DNA from: Chara braunii
Taxonomy: Eukaryota > Streptophyta > Charophyceae > Charales > Characeae
Assembly (NCBI GenBank): GCA_003427395.1
Contig: BFEA01000096.1
Location: 2,392,744-2,456,743, forward strand
Reading direction: 5' to 3'
Length of the DNA: 64,000 nucleotides
How positions within the stretch are numbered: position 1 is the stretch's first letter; each line of letters begins with the position of its first letter. A program made the position numbers and the translations under genes. Of this stretch, positions 10,560-21,665 are shown in pieces. The notes under the pieces are model-generated. The model did not search any database. It was given only the letters and a program-made list of their open reading frames with translations, and was not told the DNA's origin.

Positions 10560-12150
10560 AAAGGGGATGTGGCGGTTCACATGGGGGTGAAGGATAGGAC
10601 TAAACAGGCACAAACATCATTTAATCTCTAGAATGAGCAAGAATCAAAGTTGCGATTTCATCCAAGTAGAGAAATGAAGAGAAATTGAGAGTTGGGTGAG
10701 TAGCACTCACCCAAATGCATGAAATCACAAGGGGGTAAGTTGCGATTCACATGGGCGTGAAGGATAGGACCAAACAAGCACTAATCATCATCAAAACACT
10801 AGGGTGAGCAAGAATCAAAGTTGCGATTTGCATCCAAGTAGCGAAATGGGAAGAAAGTGAGAATAGAGTGAATAGAACTCACCCAAATGCATGAAATCAC
10901 AAGGGGGAAAGTGGTGATTCACATGAGAGTGAATAATAGGACTAAACAAGCACAAAACATCATCTAATCACTAGAATGAGTAAGAATCAAAGTTGCGATT
11001 TGCACCCAAGTAGAGAAATGGAGAGAAATTGATATTAGAGTAGTAGAACTTACCCAAATGCACGAATTCTCAAAGGGGAAAGTGGCGATTCACATGAGAG
11101 TGAAGAATAGGACCAAACAAACACTAATCATCATCAAAACACTAGAATGAGGTAGAATCAAAGTTGCGATTTGCATCCAAGTAGTAAATTGGGGGGAAAG
11201 TGAAGGTACAATGAGTAGAACTCACTCAAATGCATGAAATCACAAGGGGGGAAGTGACGATTCACATGGGAGTGAAGAATAGGACAATACAAACACTAAT
11301 CCGCATCTAATCACTAGAATGAGCAAGAATCAAAGTTGCGATTTGCACCCAAGTAGAGAAATGGAGAGAAATTGATAGTAGAGTGAGTAGAACTCACTTA
11401 AATGCATGAAATCGCAAGGGGGAAAGTGGCAATTCACATGAGAGTAAAGAATATGACCAAACAAGCACAAATCATCATCTAATCACTAGAATGAGCAAAA
11501 ATCAAAGTTGCGATTTGCATCCAAGTAGAGAAATGGAGAGAAAGTGAGAGAAGAGTGAGTAGAACTCACTCAAATACATGAAATCACAAGGGGGAAAGTG
11601 ATGATTCACATGGGAGTGAAGAATAGGACAATACAAATACTAATCATCATCGAATCACTGGAATGACCAAGAATCAAAGTTGCGATTTGCATCCAAGTAG
11701 AAAAATAGAGAGAAAAGGAGAGTAGAGTGAGTAGAACTCACCTAAATGCATGAAATCTCAAGGGGAAAAGTGGCGATTCACATGGGAGTGAAGAATAGGA
11801 CCAAACAAGCACTAATCATCATCTAATCAGTAGAATGAGCAAGAATCAAAGTTGCGATTTTTACCCAAGTAGAGAAATGAAGAGAAATTGAGGATAGAGT
11901 GAGTAGAACTCACCCAAATGCATGAAATCAGAAGGGGGAAAGTGACGATTCACATGAGAGTGAATAATAGGACAAAACAAGCACTAATCATCATCTCATC
12001 ACTAGAATGGGCAAGAATCAAAGTTGTGATTTGCATTCAAGTAGAGAATTGGAGGGAAAGTGAGGGTAGAGTAAGTAGAACTCACCCAAATGCATGGAAT
12101 CGCGAGGGGGAAAGTGGCAATTTACATGGGAGAGAAGGGAGAGTCTATTG
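10560..12150 (+). repeat. 171-bp satellite array in element A, about 9 copies
   Basis: The ttcacatg landmark recurs at 10576, 10746, 10918 and 11089, giving periods of 170, 172 and 171. Each unit contains aagggggaaagtggcgattc, acatgggagtgaagaatagg, aatcaaagttgcgatttgca, tccaagtagagaaatgg and agtagaactcacccaaatgc. Units differ by point changes. The array lies inside the core of element A, bounded by a short unique stretch on the left and a GA-rich run on the right; element B carries about twice as many units at the same place. Confidence 0.95.
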
Positions 12151-12194
12151 AGAGATCATTATTAGTGGGAAGGCTTCCTACCATCTATCCTTAT

Positions 12195-12480
12195 GCTTAG
12201 GAGAGCTCTTATGGAGAGAGGAAGGAAAGAAGAGAGTGGGAAAGAGGAGGAGAGAGAGAGAGAGAGATGAAGAAGTAGATGGAGGGGAAGATGAGGAAGA
12301 GAAGAAGAAGAAAAAGAAGAACGAGAAGAAGAAGGAGGAGGAGNNNNNNNNNNNNNNNNNNNNNNNNNNNNNNNNNNNNNNNNNNNNNNNNNNNNNNNNN
12401 NNNNNNNNNNNNNNNNNNNNNNNNNNNNNNNNNNNNNNNNNNNNNNNNNNNNNNNNNNNNNNNNNNNNNNNNNNNNNNNN

Positions 12481-12552
<72 letters not shown>

Positions 12553-12560
12553 AACAAAAC
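12195..12560. repeat. GA/GAA-rich, poly(A) and (CAA)n run with assembly gap
   Basis: A purine microsatellite (12240-12343), an assembly gap of 137 Ns (12344-12480), a run of about 39 A residues and a (CAA)n tract. Element B has an ungapped equivalent at 36590-36810 made of GA, GAA, poly(A) and (AAT)n, which suggests what the gap contains. Confidence 0.9.
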
Positions 12561-12599
12561 GGGGAGGAGAAGCCCCTCCTCTCCACTCATCTCCTTCGT

Positions 12600-15100
12600 G
12601 TCTAGGGATGAAGTACCAATTTTGATGAAGTCTCCTCCTTCCTTGTTCAAGCACCCCTTTGGCTATGGCTTCCTTCTTCTTCAAGTTTTTTTCTTCCTTC
12701 TTCTCTCACATTTTCCCATGCTACTACCGGCTCCTACCTCTACGGCTATGGAGTCTTCCCCTCTAGGAGGGCTAATGGGACTTCTTCTAGCCTTGCCTTC
12801 TTCTTCACAGCCTGGGGGCTATGGTGGATCACCTTCCCCACTACCACTACCCTCTAGAGCTCTACACACTAGCTCACAGTCCCTTCTAGACTTCGAAACT
12901 GGAAGGGGTTCCCCTCTCTTCACTTCATGTGAGTGTAGTGCTCTCATGGGCTCATCTCGGCAGCATGGGCACTCCTCATGCAAATGGGAGTGTGGCGGAC
13001 TGATTCCCCAGCTTATATAGGTTGGGGACGGTGCTTTGGCCAGCCCATGGGCCTCCCCATGTGCCCCATGGTGAACCGAGATACCCCGTATGACCCATTT
13101 TCACTACTAGGCCACTCTGGGGGCACTTGGGCCTCATTTTGGCTTGGTACATGTACTCCGAGTGGTTGGCACCAACTCGGACTGCCCCTTGGGCTTCTTT
13201 CAAGCTTCATGCCCCTTGAAAAATGCTGCCCTCTTGAGTCCAAGGCTCAAGGGACAGCCTACTTGAAAGAAAAATGCCTTGTAGGCCTTTCTCTCGACTT
13301 TTTCTGATTTTGGCTTCCCTTGGGTAGGCCGGGACATTTTTTCATGTGGCGGTGCGTTTTCAGCCTTGGATCAGGCTGAGATCCAAGACCAACATTATTC
13401 CGAGCTACCCCATGATGACTCTTGCTTCAGTTTTGGGCTCCAAAGCCCACATTTTCAATTTCTGGTTCATCTGGCCCTTTGTTTGCGTCAAATGCACAGT
13501 TTTGTTTTTTTCTGTCTTTCGTTTCTTTCCATTTTGGGTTGCCAACCCATTCGAGAGTTGGCCGTTTGTGATGACCTCGTCAAAAACGGTCATATTATCT
13601 CCTCCATGGATCTAAATCTCAGATGCATGGTCCAGAAGAAAACCGGTCATTTTCCTTTTGCATTTTCTCTTATTTTCTTCTTTTTAATTCAGATATTGTG
13701 GAGATATGGCCCCAAGGACCATATCGGTGCAATCCGGATTGCCCTCCCTCGTTCTACGAGGGATGAGGTCATCATTGACACTTGTCAGTCCCTACTGCAG
13801 CAGTCCCAATAGGCCGGCACATTTTACTCCACCCTTTTCTCCCGTTTTGTCTCATTCTCTCTCCATTTTTATTTTTTATTTTTATTTTTTTGTTGTGACA
13901 AGTGTCAAATAGTTGTGCACCTTTTTTCTAGGCCTTGGAACCTCATTCATGGCCAGGTTCATGACCGGCTGTTGGCCGTTACATCTCGGACTTCAATAAT
14001 GGCACCCCCATGATCCTAGGGGGCTTATTTTGCTTCCGTTTGTCTCCATTTTGAGCCCCCTTCGCTCCGATTTTCTTTTGACAACCTTTTCTTGGCACGG
14101 GGCCACTTTGAGCTTTATCTTCTCATGGCTAACTAGTCCGAGATACCCCAGAGTGCTGGGCAACCCTCCCATCACCTGTTTTTCTTTTCTTTTTACCGCT
14201 AGTCCTCCCATTTGGACTCCACTAGTGTTTGCACTAGTGGTGCTAATATTTTTCACCGTCAAGATTTTTTATCTTGACGGTGTCGTTGCCCTTGCGCATC
14301 CACTCCCCACACTGGTTTGTGGTTTTCCCTTGGGACACCTCAAGTTCCCGCCACTTTCCCATGCTAGTCCCATTTTTTTCTGTCCCGCCGGCGGCGCCGT
14401 CGACAAAATCTCAATTTTTGACAATTTTTATTAGGACCCGTTTAGTCCCCGGCGTCGCTCCGGTTGACGTCCCATTTTTTTTTGGGACTCCCCTTGTTCC
14501 CGACAGTCCCAAACCATTCTTCCCATGCGTCTCAAGGGTGCCGATTATTCTCGGTCGCGAGACCCCCACCTTGCCGTCACCATTTACCGTTACATCCCCT
14601 TAGGCTTACGGCACTGTTTTCTAGTTTTTTTGGGCACGCCGCGGCTCATTTTCCTTTGAGCTAGGCATCCCCATGCAGTCCGTTGCAACTCGGTCTGCTG
14701 TAGGGGTCATTTTCCTAGCCCCACTACCCCACAGCTAGCCTCAAACTGAAACGAAAAAAAACGGTCAACTCCCAAGTTCATCCGGTCTCCATTTTGGCTC
14801 CCGGTGCACCTAAAACATGTGTTTGGTCTACCTCATGCAATCCGTTGCATCTCGGTTGCATGAGGTCTTGGTTTTTCTTGATTTTCTCTACAAAATCAAG
14901 AAAAAATCAAGATACTTTGTAACCGATATATGTCAGAATGAATCTGGTCACGAATATCTTCCCAAGGTGGTCGTTTTTTACTGTTAGTGCTCTTTTGACT
15001 TTTCTTTTCTTTTCTCTTTTCTTTTTCTTTTTTTTTCCTTTGTGGACAGTAGGGACTTGTCAGTCCCTACTTACAGCAGTCCCTACAGACAGCCAACTCA
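12600..15100 (+). other. Core of element A, no recognisable protein
   Basis: Matched almost base for base by 36860-39310 in element B. Contains conserved hairpins: perfect 12-bp arms at 14254-14265 and 14271-14282, and 11-bp arms at 14830-14840 and 14856-14866. It also holds a half of an old internal duplication (13790-14405 resembles 39290-39900 of element B). Open stretches such as 12598-13020 are S/L/P-rich and not conserved as frames between A and B, so I do not call a gene. Confidence 0.55.
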
Positions 15101-15484
15101 CTCATTCCCTCTCCGTTCCAAACGGTAGGTTCTCATACTCCGATTTTCTCCCGGAGACCCATTTTCCTCACGGGGATCCTTTTGACTCCATTTTCTTGAA
15201 AAAGGTCAATCTGGGAATTTTCGGATTGCTCCCATGTCTCCCATCACATGTTTCTTTGCTTTTTCTTTTTCCTTTGGCTTTCCCGCTTACTCCCACTAGT
15301 GCCTATGCTAGTGGCGCTAATATACTTGGTCGTCAAGGTCTTTGATCTTGGCGGTGCGTCTTGCTTTAATTATTTGCACCTCTCGCCGCGCCACAACTTT
15401 TCCTTGGGACTTCACAAGTCCCCGCCACTTGTCCGCGCTAGTCCCCGACACTAGTCCCGCTTGTGGTCCCGTCGGTGGTCCCGC

Positions 15485-15708
15485 TGGTACTTTGTCCCAC
15501 CGGTGGTCCCTGACACTTTGTTCCGTCATTGGTCCCCGACACTTTGTTCCGCCGGTGGTCCCGGACACTTTGTATCGTCGGTGGTCCCCGACACTTTGTC
15601 CCGCCGGTGGTCCCTGACACTTTGTCCCGGCGGTGGTCCCCGACACTTTGTCCCGCCGGTGTTCCCCCACACTTTGTCCCTCCGGTGGTCCCGGGTTCCC
15701 TTGACGTT
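15485..15708 (+). repeat. 26-bp minisatellite, 8 copies, element A
   Basis: Eight copies of a unit of the type actttgtcccgccggtggtc plus cccgac, each 26 bases. The equivalent array in element B (39898-40090) has seven. A single-copy relative sits upstream in both elements (14381-14404 and 38614-38637). Confidence 0.93.
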
Positions 15709-16190
15709 TCTTCATCCTAGGGTGGCTCCATCTCCTTAGTCTTCCTCACGTTCCGTATGCCGATCTCTTTGGTTGTGGCTCTTTACCTGGCCCATAGCCC
15801 CTTGGCCTTCTTGACGCCGCATCCCGGTGGCCCTCTTGGCCCGGGCTACATCCTCACGCGTCGGCAGCTTGCTTATCATTTTCTCCTCAATTCTTTTCTT
15901 CCTACGTCGTGCAACCTATGACACTACTTTTCCCAGCAGTCCTTCTCCTTTTCGAAGGAAAGGTCGTCTTTGCTAATTTCTTACGGTCTCTTGTCGCTCG
16001 CCGTTTTGCAAGTCTCCCCTTGGTCCAACAGTTCCGGCGACCCAGGACAACCTTTAAGCCCCTAAGTGTCAGTACTGCTGCCCTTAGTCTTTCTACCCTT
16101 CTTGCCTCCAGTTTTCTCTGTCGTGCACAATTCTACGGTTTACCGTCTCTCAAAGGCCAGGACTTATCTCGGGACTCACCGGTCCTGACA

Positions 16191-17267
16191 CCGTGATGTA
16201 CGATACTCAAACAATGAGTGTACAACATGTGTTGTGTTATTTATGATACAATATTGTACAATTGGGAAAGGTATGACAAACATCCCCCACAACCTGCAAA
16301 TGTTATTTGTTGTTGTTGGTGCGAGGTTGGCTACTGCATGTCACTTCATGTCTCAGACTAACATGTCGGAGAAATTGTATCACACATTAGTGAACCCTGC
16401 TTGTAGCAGGGCAACAAATCATATTCTTGATGCCCCCGCATGCATCCATTCATAGAATAAATTACCGCAAAGCAGAAAAGGAAAAAATAAACGTTGGCTA
16501 CTACGTTCCACTTCATAAATTCGGTCCATTTCCAGAAAAAAGCAAACCGTCATGCCACATTTTTCCCTCTCCCTCTCTTTGTCCCCCCCCCTCTCCCCCA
16601 CCTCCCCACCAAGTTTTTCGACAACGTCATCAAAACAGAACCTACAAAATTCAGTGCGTATTAACCGTCATGAACAGACAAAGACTCGAAGATTGAGAAA
16701 CACGAAAGCACAGTGTATCATGGTGCAATTGCGAATAGAGGTGACTTTTTGTAGGTTTGGTCATTCCGATACAGCGTCGTTGCCTCCCTCCTTCTGCAGG
16801 TCATGATTTATATGTCAATGTCCGGTGTCTATCATACTTTCGCATACGCACAACGACCTTATGTGTCGTGATCTACTCAATGACAAGGACCATAAACAAA
16901 ACTAATGTACAAACATGGGAAGAAACCATACCACTGTACGACCCGAGCGAGAAAAAGTGAATTTTTTTTCCAACAGGAACTGCAATGTGCAACAATTGGT
17001 CAACACAATTCCAACAACTTTCTCAACATGTTCTCAACAAATGGATCAACGGTTGAACACAGTGTAATCTGTTTGCGACATCTGTGATCATCGTTGAATG
17101 TTTTCACTTCTGGTGGAACATATGACACCCTCATCGCCAAACAGTTTATCAACACAATTCAACGGTTTATAAATGAGGCCCACATGAGATAATCCTGTGA
17201 AGAAAAAAAAACACCACAATGTTTCTGTTGAGGTTACTTCAATGTCTCCGCCTTGGACAACACATGA
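16191..17267. other. Flank of element A, repeats but no gene seen
   Basis: Contains one complete 70-bp inverted-repeat element (listed separately), a half copy at 16493-16507 (gttggctactacgtt), and no recognisable protein-coding frame. A CT/C-rich run lies at 16562-16615. Confidence 0.5.
16326..16395. repeat. 70-bp inverted-repeat element, copy 1
   Basis: Left arm gttggctactgcatg (16326-16340) and right arm cacacattagtgaac (16381-16395) are imperfect inverted copies. Outer boundary to outer boundary is exactly 70 bases, the same as the copies at 45756-45825, 47516-47585 and 50889-50958. The 40-base centre differs between copies. No protein; it may be a miniature transposon or a conserved hairpin. 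Confidence 0.7.
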
Positions 17268-18310
17268 GAGAATCGCGCCATGATGTTATCCTTCCAAGAT
17301 GTTGTGTGCGATATAAGGTAATGGTGGATTGATAACGAGAGAATCGAGGACTCCAGGGCTAAGGTCAACGACCAGAACGATGTCACTGTTGCGCACCAAA
17401 AGAAGTGGCAAAACTTCTCCAGGGCCACTATGGGGAAGGCGTCCGTGACGAAGGCGCTCGACAACAAGGATTGGATTAACAAACTCAGGGGGTTCGTAAA
17501 CCTCGCCACATCATCTGAGCATGTGTGGCCACTGTTGGAGAGGTTCTTCCAAATGTACGAGGAGGGAAGGCAACGACAAGATCCCGCTTGAGATGTCAGG
17601 AAGGATGGAAAGAAGCCGCCTAAGCCCATACACAAAGGATCTCTGTCTTTCATACTTTAAGAACTTTGTGGACATGATATGTTGCAGGAGAGAAGTCGAG
17701 TTGCTCGTGCTCATGAAGGGGAAGGTGATTGCGACGAATGTCAAGGTCATGCGTCTAAGGGTGAACGAAAAGTGCCTCCTCGACATCATGTGCAAAGAGA
17801 GATACATCGTCTGCATGTTCAACTATGTTCAACTTATGTGCCTCGTGGAAGGAATGTCGGATGAGAAATAAAACAACAACTTCATGTCGTACAATGACAT
17901 CGAAGAAAGGTTCGGGAGCAACGGGCTATACGCAGCAGAATGGGAGAAGGCACATGAGAAGTTGCAAAGAAACAAAGTGAAAATGGTCCCTCGACGGCTT
18001 GGCAAAGTGGAGGAGGCGAGACAAGGAGCGCGCCTGCGACGTACAGAAGCAATGTTCAAGGAGGCTTCACTTCACTTTAAGGTCTTCATCTATACAGTCA
18101 TTGAGAAACTTTATTTCCTTTGTGCGGAAGTGAAACTAATTATCTCAAGGGCACAACATATTATCTGGAACAAACTTGGCAGACAGACACCATGCTTCCA
18201 ATATGCCTACGGGCGAAAGAAGTATTGGCAGTGCCCGACGAGAGCATCTCTTCCGCGTATAAAATGGCATGCAGGTCTACCATCCTCGACATATCTTCCA
18301 CAAATGTGAG
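17268..18310 (+). pseudogene. Decayed protein-coding region, family not recognised
   Basis: From about 17280 one frame reads LSFQDVVCDIR, a stop, then WWIDNERIEDSRAKVNDQND, HQKKWQNFSRATMGK, LDNKDWINKLRGFVNLATSS and LLERFFQMYEEG, ending at 17591. This has clear protein character. A second frame (about 17640-18310, one internal TAA at 17869-17871) continues with LVLMKGKVIATNVKVMRLRV, CLLDIMCKERYIVCMFNYVQ, SYNDIEERFGSNGLYAAEWE and a K/R-rich stretch around 17960-18060. The region looks like one gene of about 340 codons broken by a frameshift near 17600-17640. I cannot assign a family. Its proximity to a 70-bp inverted repeat of the type found around the Plavaka and Ulp1 remnants at 45-51 kb hints that it may be another transposon gene (weak inference). 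Confidence 0.5.
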
Positions 18311-18500
18311 CAATGTGTGGACCTCGAATGACTCTGATGCGGTGCACCAAATAATGACCAAATATTGTGGCTCGAATTGAGTGTTTGTCATATTTGCGTT
18401 GCAGAAAGTGTAGAGTGACGTCTTGCGTCACATTTTTCGTTGGCAGGATGTCGAATTCATCATTGGGACCTGGAAATGAGTCGGTAAGCCCCCCAGTGAT

Positions 18501-18887
18501 GTGACAAGGTATGGTAACATCACAACCACAACGAGAGACATGATGGTCATTGTCATGCATACGCATGGAGGGGATCTAAAGAAAGTCATTGTCGCGCCAC
18601 AACTTAGCAATGACCTCGCATATGTGCATGTCGTAAAGGGGTTGTTTGGGAAGTGCCTCGAAAAACACATTGGCACTGACGACGACGAAAGTGTTGCGCA
18701 TTTCATATGGGAGCGAGAGTCTGCGAAATTGCATTCCTTGTGTGGCTCGTTCGTCGGAGAGACGGAAAGGGGTGTTCTTGCTGGGAAAGGCACACGCAGG
18801 ACGCGTGAGACTTCTTACGAGTGGGCAATAATGTCATTGTGTGTAACGAGTCGGACAAGGCATTGTATACCAGACAAAGTTCATTAA
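18501..18887 (+). pseudogene. Open reading frame of unknown nature
   Basis: 128 codons with balanced composition, for example VIVAPQLSNDLAYVHVVKGL, CLEKHIGTDDDESVAHFIWE and LCGSFVGETERGVLAGKG. No family recognised. It follows the decayed region 17268-18310 on the same strand and could be its downstream part in another frame. No start context or ending signal supports an intact gene. Confidence 0.35.
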
Positions 18888-18959
18888 CATACTCCTCAAG
18901 AACGAGAGATTCGACTGTCGACTTAAGAAGCCGCATTGCACACATCGCAACAACATAGA

Positions 18960-19400
18960 CATGTAGGTCAGGAGGTTCGGGGGAGAAGGAATGTAGGGCT
19001 GAGAACTCGGGTGGAGGTAGGAGGATGGCGAGAGTTTAGGGCTCCGATGACAGGATTGCGGCGCCGAGTACCCCGTTTCATGGTAGACTTGGTATTCGGC
19101 AGCCTCTCGAGGGCAAGAGACCTGTTGGACTCGACCCTAACCTGGATCCACCACTTCCAGCCGCAGACGACGGGAATGTTTTACGATGTGTAAGTAAGGC
19201 ATGTGTCATTTTGGGAAAATCGGGTCCGTGAACTACTCGAACTCATCGAAATCCTGATATTCGGAGTACCACGCTTGGCGTTCGAAGAATATGAACCAAT
19301 AATTATCAGGGAGATAGGAATGGGAGAAAACTACCTTGTGGGGGTGGCTAACCTGTTCGAAGAACCTGACGAACAGGACAGGCATGAGGGTCCGGCGTGA
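18960..19400 (+). pseudogene. Plus-strand copy of the unknown paralogue family
   Basis: The C-terminal half of the same unknown family as the minus-strand array at 2-7 kb. Blocks: RTRVEVGGWREFRAP, VPRFMVDLVFGSLSRARDLL, then past a TAA near 19191 ENRVRELLELIEILIFGVPR, EEYEPIIIREIGMGENYLVG, VANLFEEPDEQD and an acidic end (stop at 19398-19400). These align with LPPFLVDTVFGTRNRLEQI, GNWAEELADMLNYLSTDD, WRIVYRNVAIGETFLEG and the acidic tail of unit 3. It ends about 450 bases before the gag region of the Ty3/gypsy element on the same strand. It may therefore be an accessory gene captured by, or lying in the 5' part of, that element, or a chance neighbour. Confidence 0.6.
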
Positions 19401-19852
19401 GAAAAGTACCGAGGAAGGCAGCAAAAGTAAAGGCTAGAAACAGAATGAGGGGTTGGCCATCTGCGGAGGATAGTGATCGGAGTCCTATTTTACCTAAGAA
19501 TATGACAGGAAGGGACTAGGAAGGCCACTACCGCTAAGCACACTGAGGGTATCCAAAAGTCGGAAAGGCAAAAAGACCACCATCGAAAGGAGAGTCTTCA
19601 ACCTTGGAGGCCATCTTAGAACCAAGGCACGACAATGACAAAGCGCTGAACCTCGGTAGCAAGCCTTCCAGCAAAGGAAAAAGTAAACAAAACTCTGGTG
19701 AGCGAGAAAAGCTTGATAAGCCGTCACGACCAATATGAGACGAAAAATATGGGAATGGCAAAAACGGGGAGGACCTTAGGACCTGGGTACCGGGGAAGCT
19801 GTAAACGACCGACCTTTTCGCAAAAAATTTTCATGTGCAGGATTAGGAAAGG
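19401..19852. other. Putative retrotransposon leader, no gene or LTR identified
   Basis: A-rich, K/R/G-type sequence between the unknown-family remnant and the gag frame. I looked for a primer-binding site and for a copy of the sequence found after the polypurine tract at 27900 and found neither, so the 5' LTR is missing, highly diverged or further upstream. Confidence 0.35.
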
Positions 19853-21430
19853 ATGGCATCAGAAGAAGAGGCTGGGGACCTGCGGAGCAAGGGGAGTCAG
19901 GGCACGGAAAGGGGCGAGGAATGGAACGAAAGGTCGGTAAGGGATCGAGAGTCAGCAAATCCGGAGGGAACCAAGGAAGACGGGAACGATCTCTCGACAG
20001 GGGAAAGTTCGGGGAAATTTGGGGGAAGCAAACGTGGATCCCAGGAGAATAAGGAAGGGAGGGACAAGGAAAGGTCGAGTTCGCGAAACTCAAATGGGGT
20101 CATATCCAAAAAAGTGAAACTTTCGGACGCCCGTCGTAAGTTAGCAGACGTAGAAAAATGAACCGCGGAGTATAAGGCAAAGCTTATTGAGGAGATGATG
20201 GCTGGGAATGAACGGGACCTTCCAGGAGAGGAGTTACAGAAAGAGCGGAGGACCAGCCATGGTGAAATCGGAGGAAGGAAGGATAGTAGTCACAGGAGGA
20301 CGCCTAGCAAAAAAAGGAAGGAGAAAGGGGACTCCCCGGGTGTAGAAGCGGAAAAAACTACTAACCCACCTGCCAAAGATTGTGGTGCTAGCCGCTTGCC
20401 TGCCGCCCCGAAAATAATGAAGGGATGCGACGGACTTTGGAGTCTCAGAGAAAGGGTGTTAGGATGGTTCGATCCGGAAGGAACAACAAAAACCGGAGAA
20501 AAGCAGAAGGATAGCAAGGAAGGAGAGGGGACGAGTACGGCTGGCGAAACAGGTAGTTCTAAGGAGGTCTCAAGAAAATAGTATCCACCCTCACTCGGGC
20601 ACTGAACAAAAATAAGAGGTACCTCGCGGATGCTAAGAGGAAACTCACCTTCGATGGGGCGAACATTACGGAATTCCTAATAGACTACAAGAACCTAGTG
20701 GCCTTGTTGAAATGGAGCGAGGAGGAAAAAATGGACCATTTAGGGCAGCATGGGTCACTAAGCCTAGAGAGAGATATAATGACCATCGTCGCTGTCAGCG
20801 GATCCTGGAAAGAGACCCGAAATGAGATGATGAGAAAATACCTAAAGGCGGAGAAAATGACAACAGAAGCTGAATTGGCAGCCGTTCAGAGGAAGAACTG
20901 TGCGACTTAGAGCGACTTCCTGAGGGCATTTACTCTAGTGGCGTTATGGATTCCCGGGGTAACAGACCGGATCATGAGCAAGTACTTCCTTAGGCAATTC
21001 TCCGATTTCGGCAAGGACAAGATTCTGTCGGCCTACCAACAGACCAACAAGTTTGAGTGCACGAGGGACGTTGACTTCAGCACGGTGACAGACCTCGCAG
21101 AGAAGACGGTGGTAATCGAGACGTTAGCCCTGCTTAAAGAGGGAGAAGTCATAGACTTGACCGGAAAGATGGGAGACAAGGTGAAGAAGGGGATAGAAAG
21201 TCTGCACGAACGAGTGCACGGGGTCGATAATAAGATAGAAAGGGTGGAAAATGCACTATTGGTAATGCAGGTGCAAGTATCCTGACCCGCCCTCTTGCCC
21301 CAAGAGACCGTAGTTACGGCAACAGTAGCCAACCGAGGGTACGTCAGGAAAGATCCGGTCAAAGAGCAGTGCAGATATTGGACGATGATCTGATACTTTG
21401 TGCGAGCCTGCCCCAAACTCAATTACGATA
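19853..21430 (+). pseudogene. gag: Retrotransposon Gag
   Basis: Structural protein that packages the element RNA. The first part (19853-20581, one TGA at 20159-20161) is very hydrophilic, rich in E, K, R, S and G. After a frameshift near 20582 the capsid-like part reads KRKLTFDGANITEFLIDYKN, then LVALLKWSEEEKM and DIMTIVAVSGSWKETRNEMM. After a TAG at 20908-20910 it continues with SDFLRAFTLVALWIPG, IMSKYFLRQFSDF and a coiled-coil-like VKKGIESLHERVHGVDNKIE to a TGA at 21282-21285. In the same frame a degenerate zinc knuckle follows at about 21367-21411: CRYWTMI, a stop, then YFVRAC. Here the second Cys is Trp and the His is Tyr. The FDG..ITEFL..Y motif is typical of plant and algal Ty3/gypsy capsids. 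Confidence 0.85.
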
Positions 21431-21665
21431 TTCTGAGGCAGAGATGTAGCAGGTCCCTTGAAGGTGAAATTTTCGGACCTCAGGGGGAGCGAATAAACTG
21501 GAATTCGCTAGGCGGAATGCGGCGCGCCGTTATCATCTTGAGTAATCTGGATATAACCACTAGTCCACTGTAAAAATCGAGTCTGTAGCCGACATTGTTT
21601 GGGACCAGCCACGGGGGCGCGAAACACAAGCTAACTTCATCCTAGAGAGTAATAAACTGGACAGG

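Larger units (their letters stand above)
7421..16190 (+). mobile_element. Large repeat element A with long left arm
   Basis: An 8.77-kb unit whose parts recur at 31637-43234. Order: long left arm (7421-8570), GA-rich run, 53-bp minisatellite, core (9766-16140) with a 171-bp satellite and a 26-bp minisatellite, and a short right end. The left end TGTAAGGATGTACCC matches the inverted right end of element B (43220-43234). The right end ...CCGGTCCTGACA (to 16190) matches the inverted left end of element B (31637 onward), including GTCCCGAGATAAGTC with two mismatches over 28 bases. Ends thus start TGT and finish ACA. I found no transposase, RT or other protein inside and no target-site duplication. 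It is probably a non-autonomous element with long, partly tandem-repeat termini, comparable to fold-back elements; an LTR origin was considered but the terminal repeats are inverted, not direct. Confidence 0.6.

Noticed and set aside
10560-12150. 171-bp period equated with primate alpha satellite
   Set aside because: Only the length agrees; the sequence is unrelated and the array lies inside a repeat element.
12162-12684. Overlapping frames on both strands with poly-K, poly-F and poly-N
   Set aside because: Produced by purine microsatellites, a poly(A) run and the first assembly gap.
12598-13020. 140-codon frame in the core of element A as a gene
   Set aside because: The matching frame in element B (36870-37196) is shortened and altered by indels, and the composition is S/L/P-rich.
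19036-19180. Plus-strand copy of the unknown family read as a conventional gag matrix domain
   Set aside because: It aligns with the minus-strand array at 2-7 kb, which has no associated gag, so a matrix assignment is not supported.
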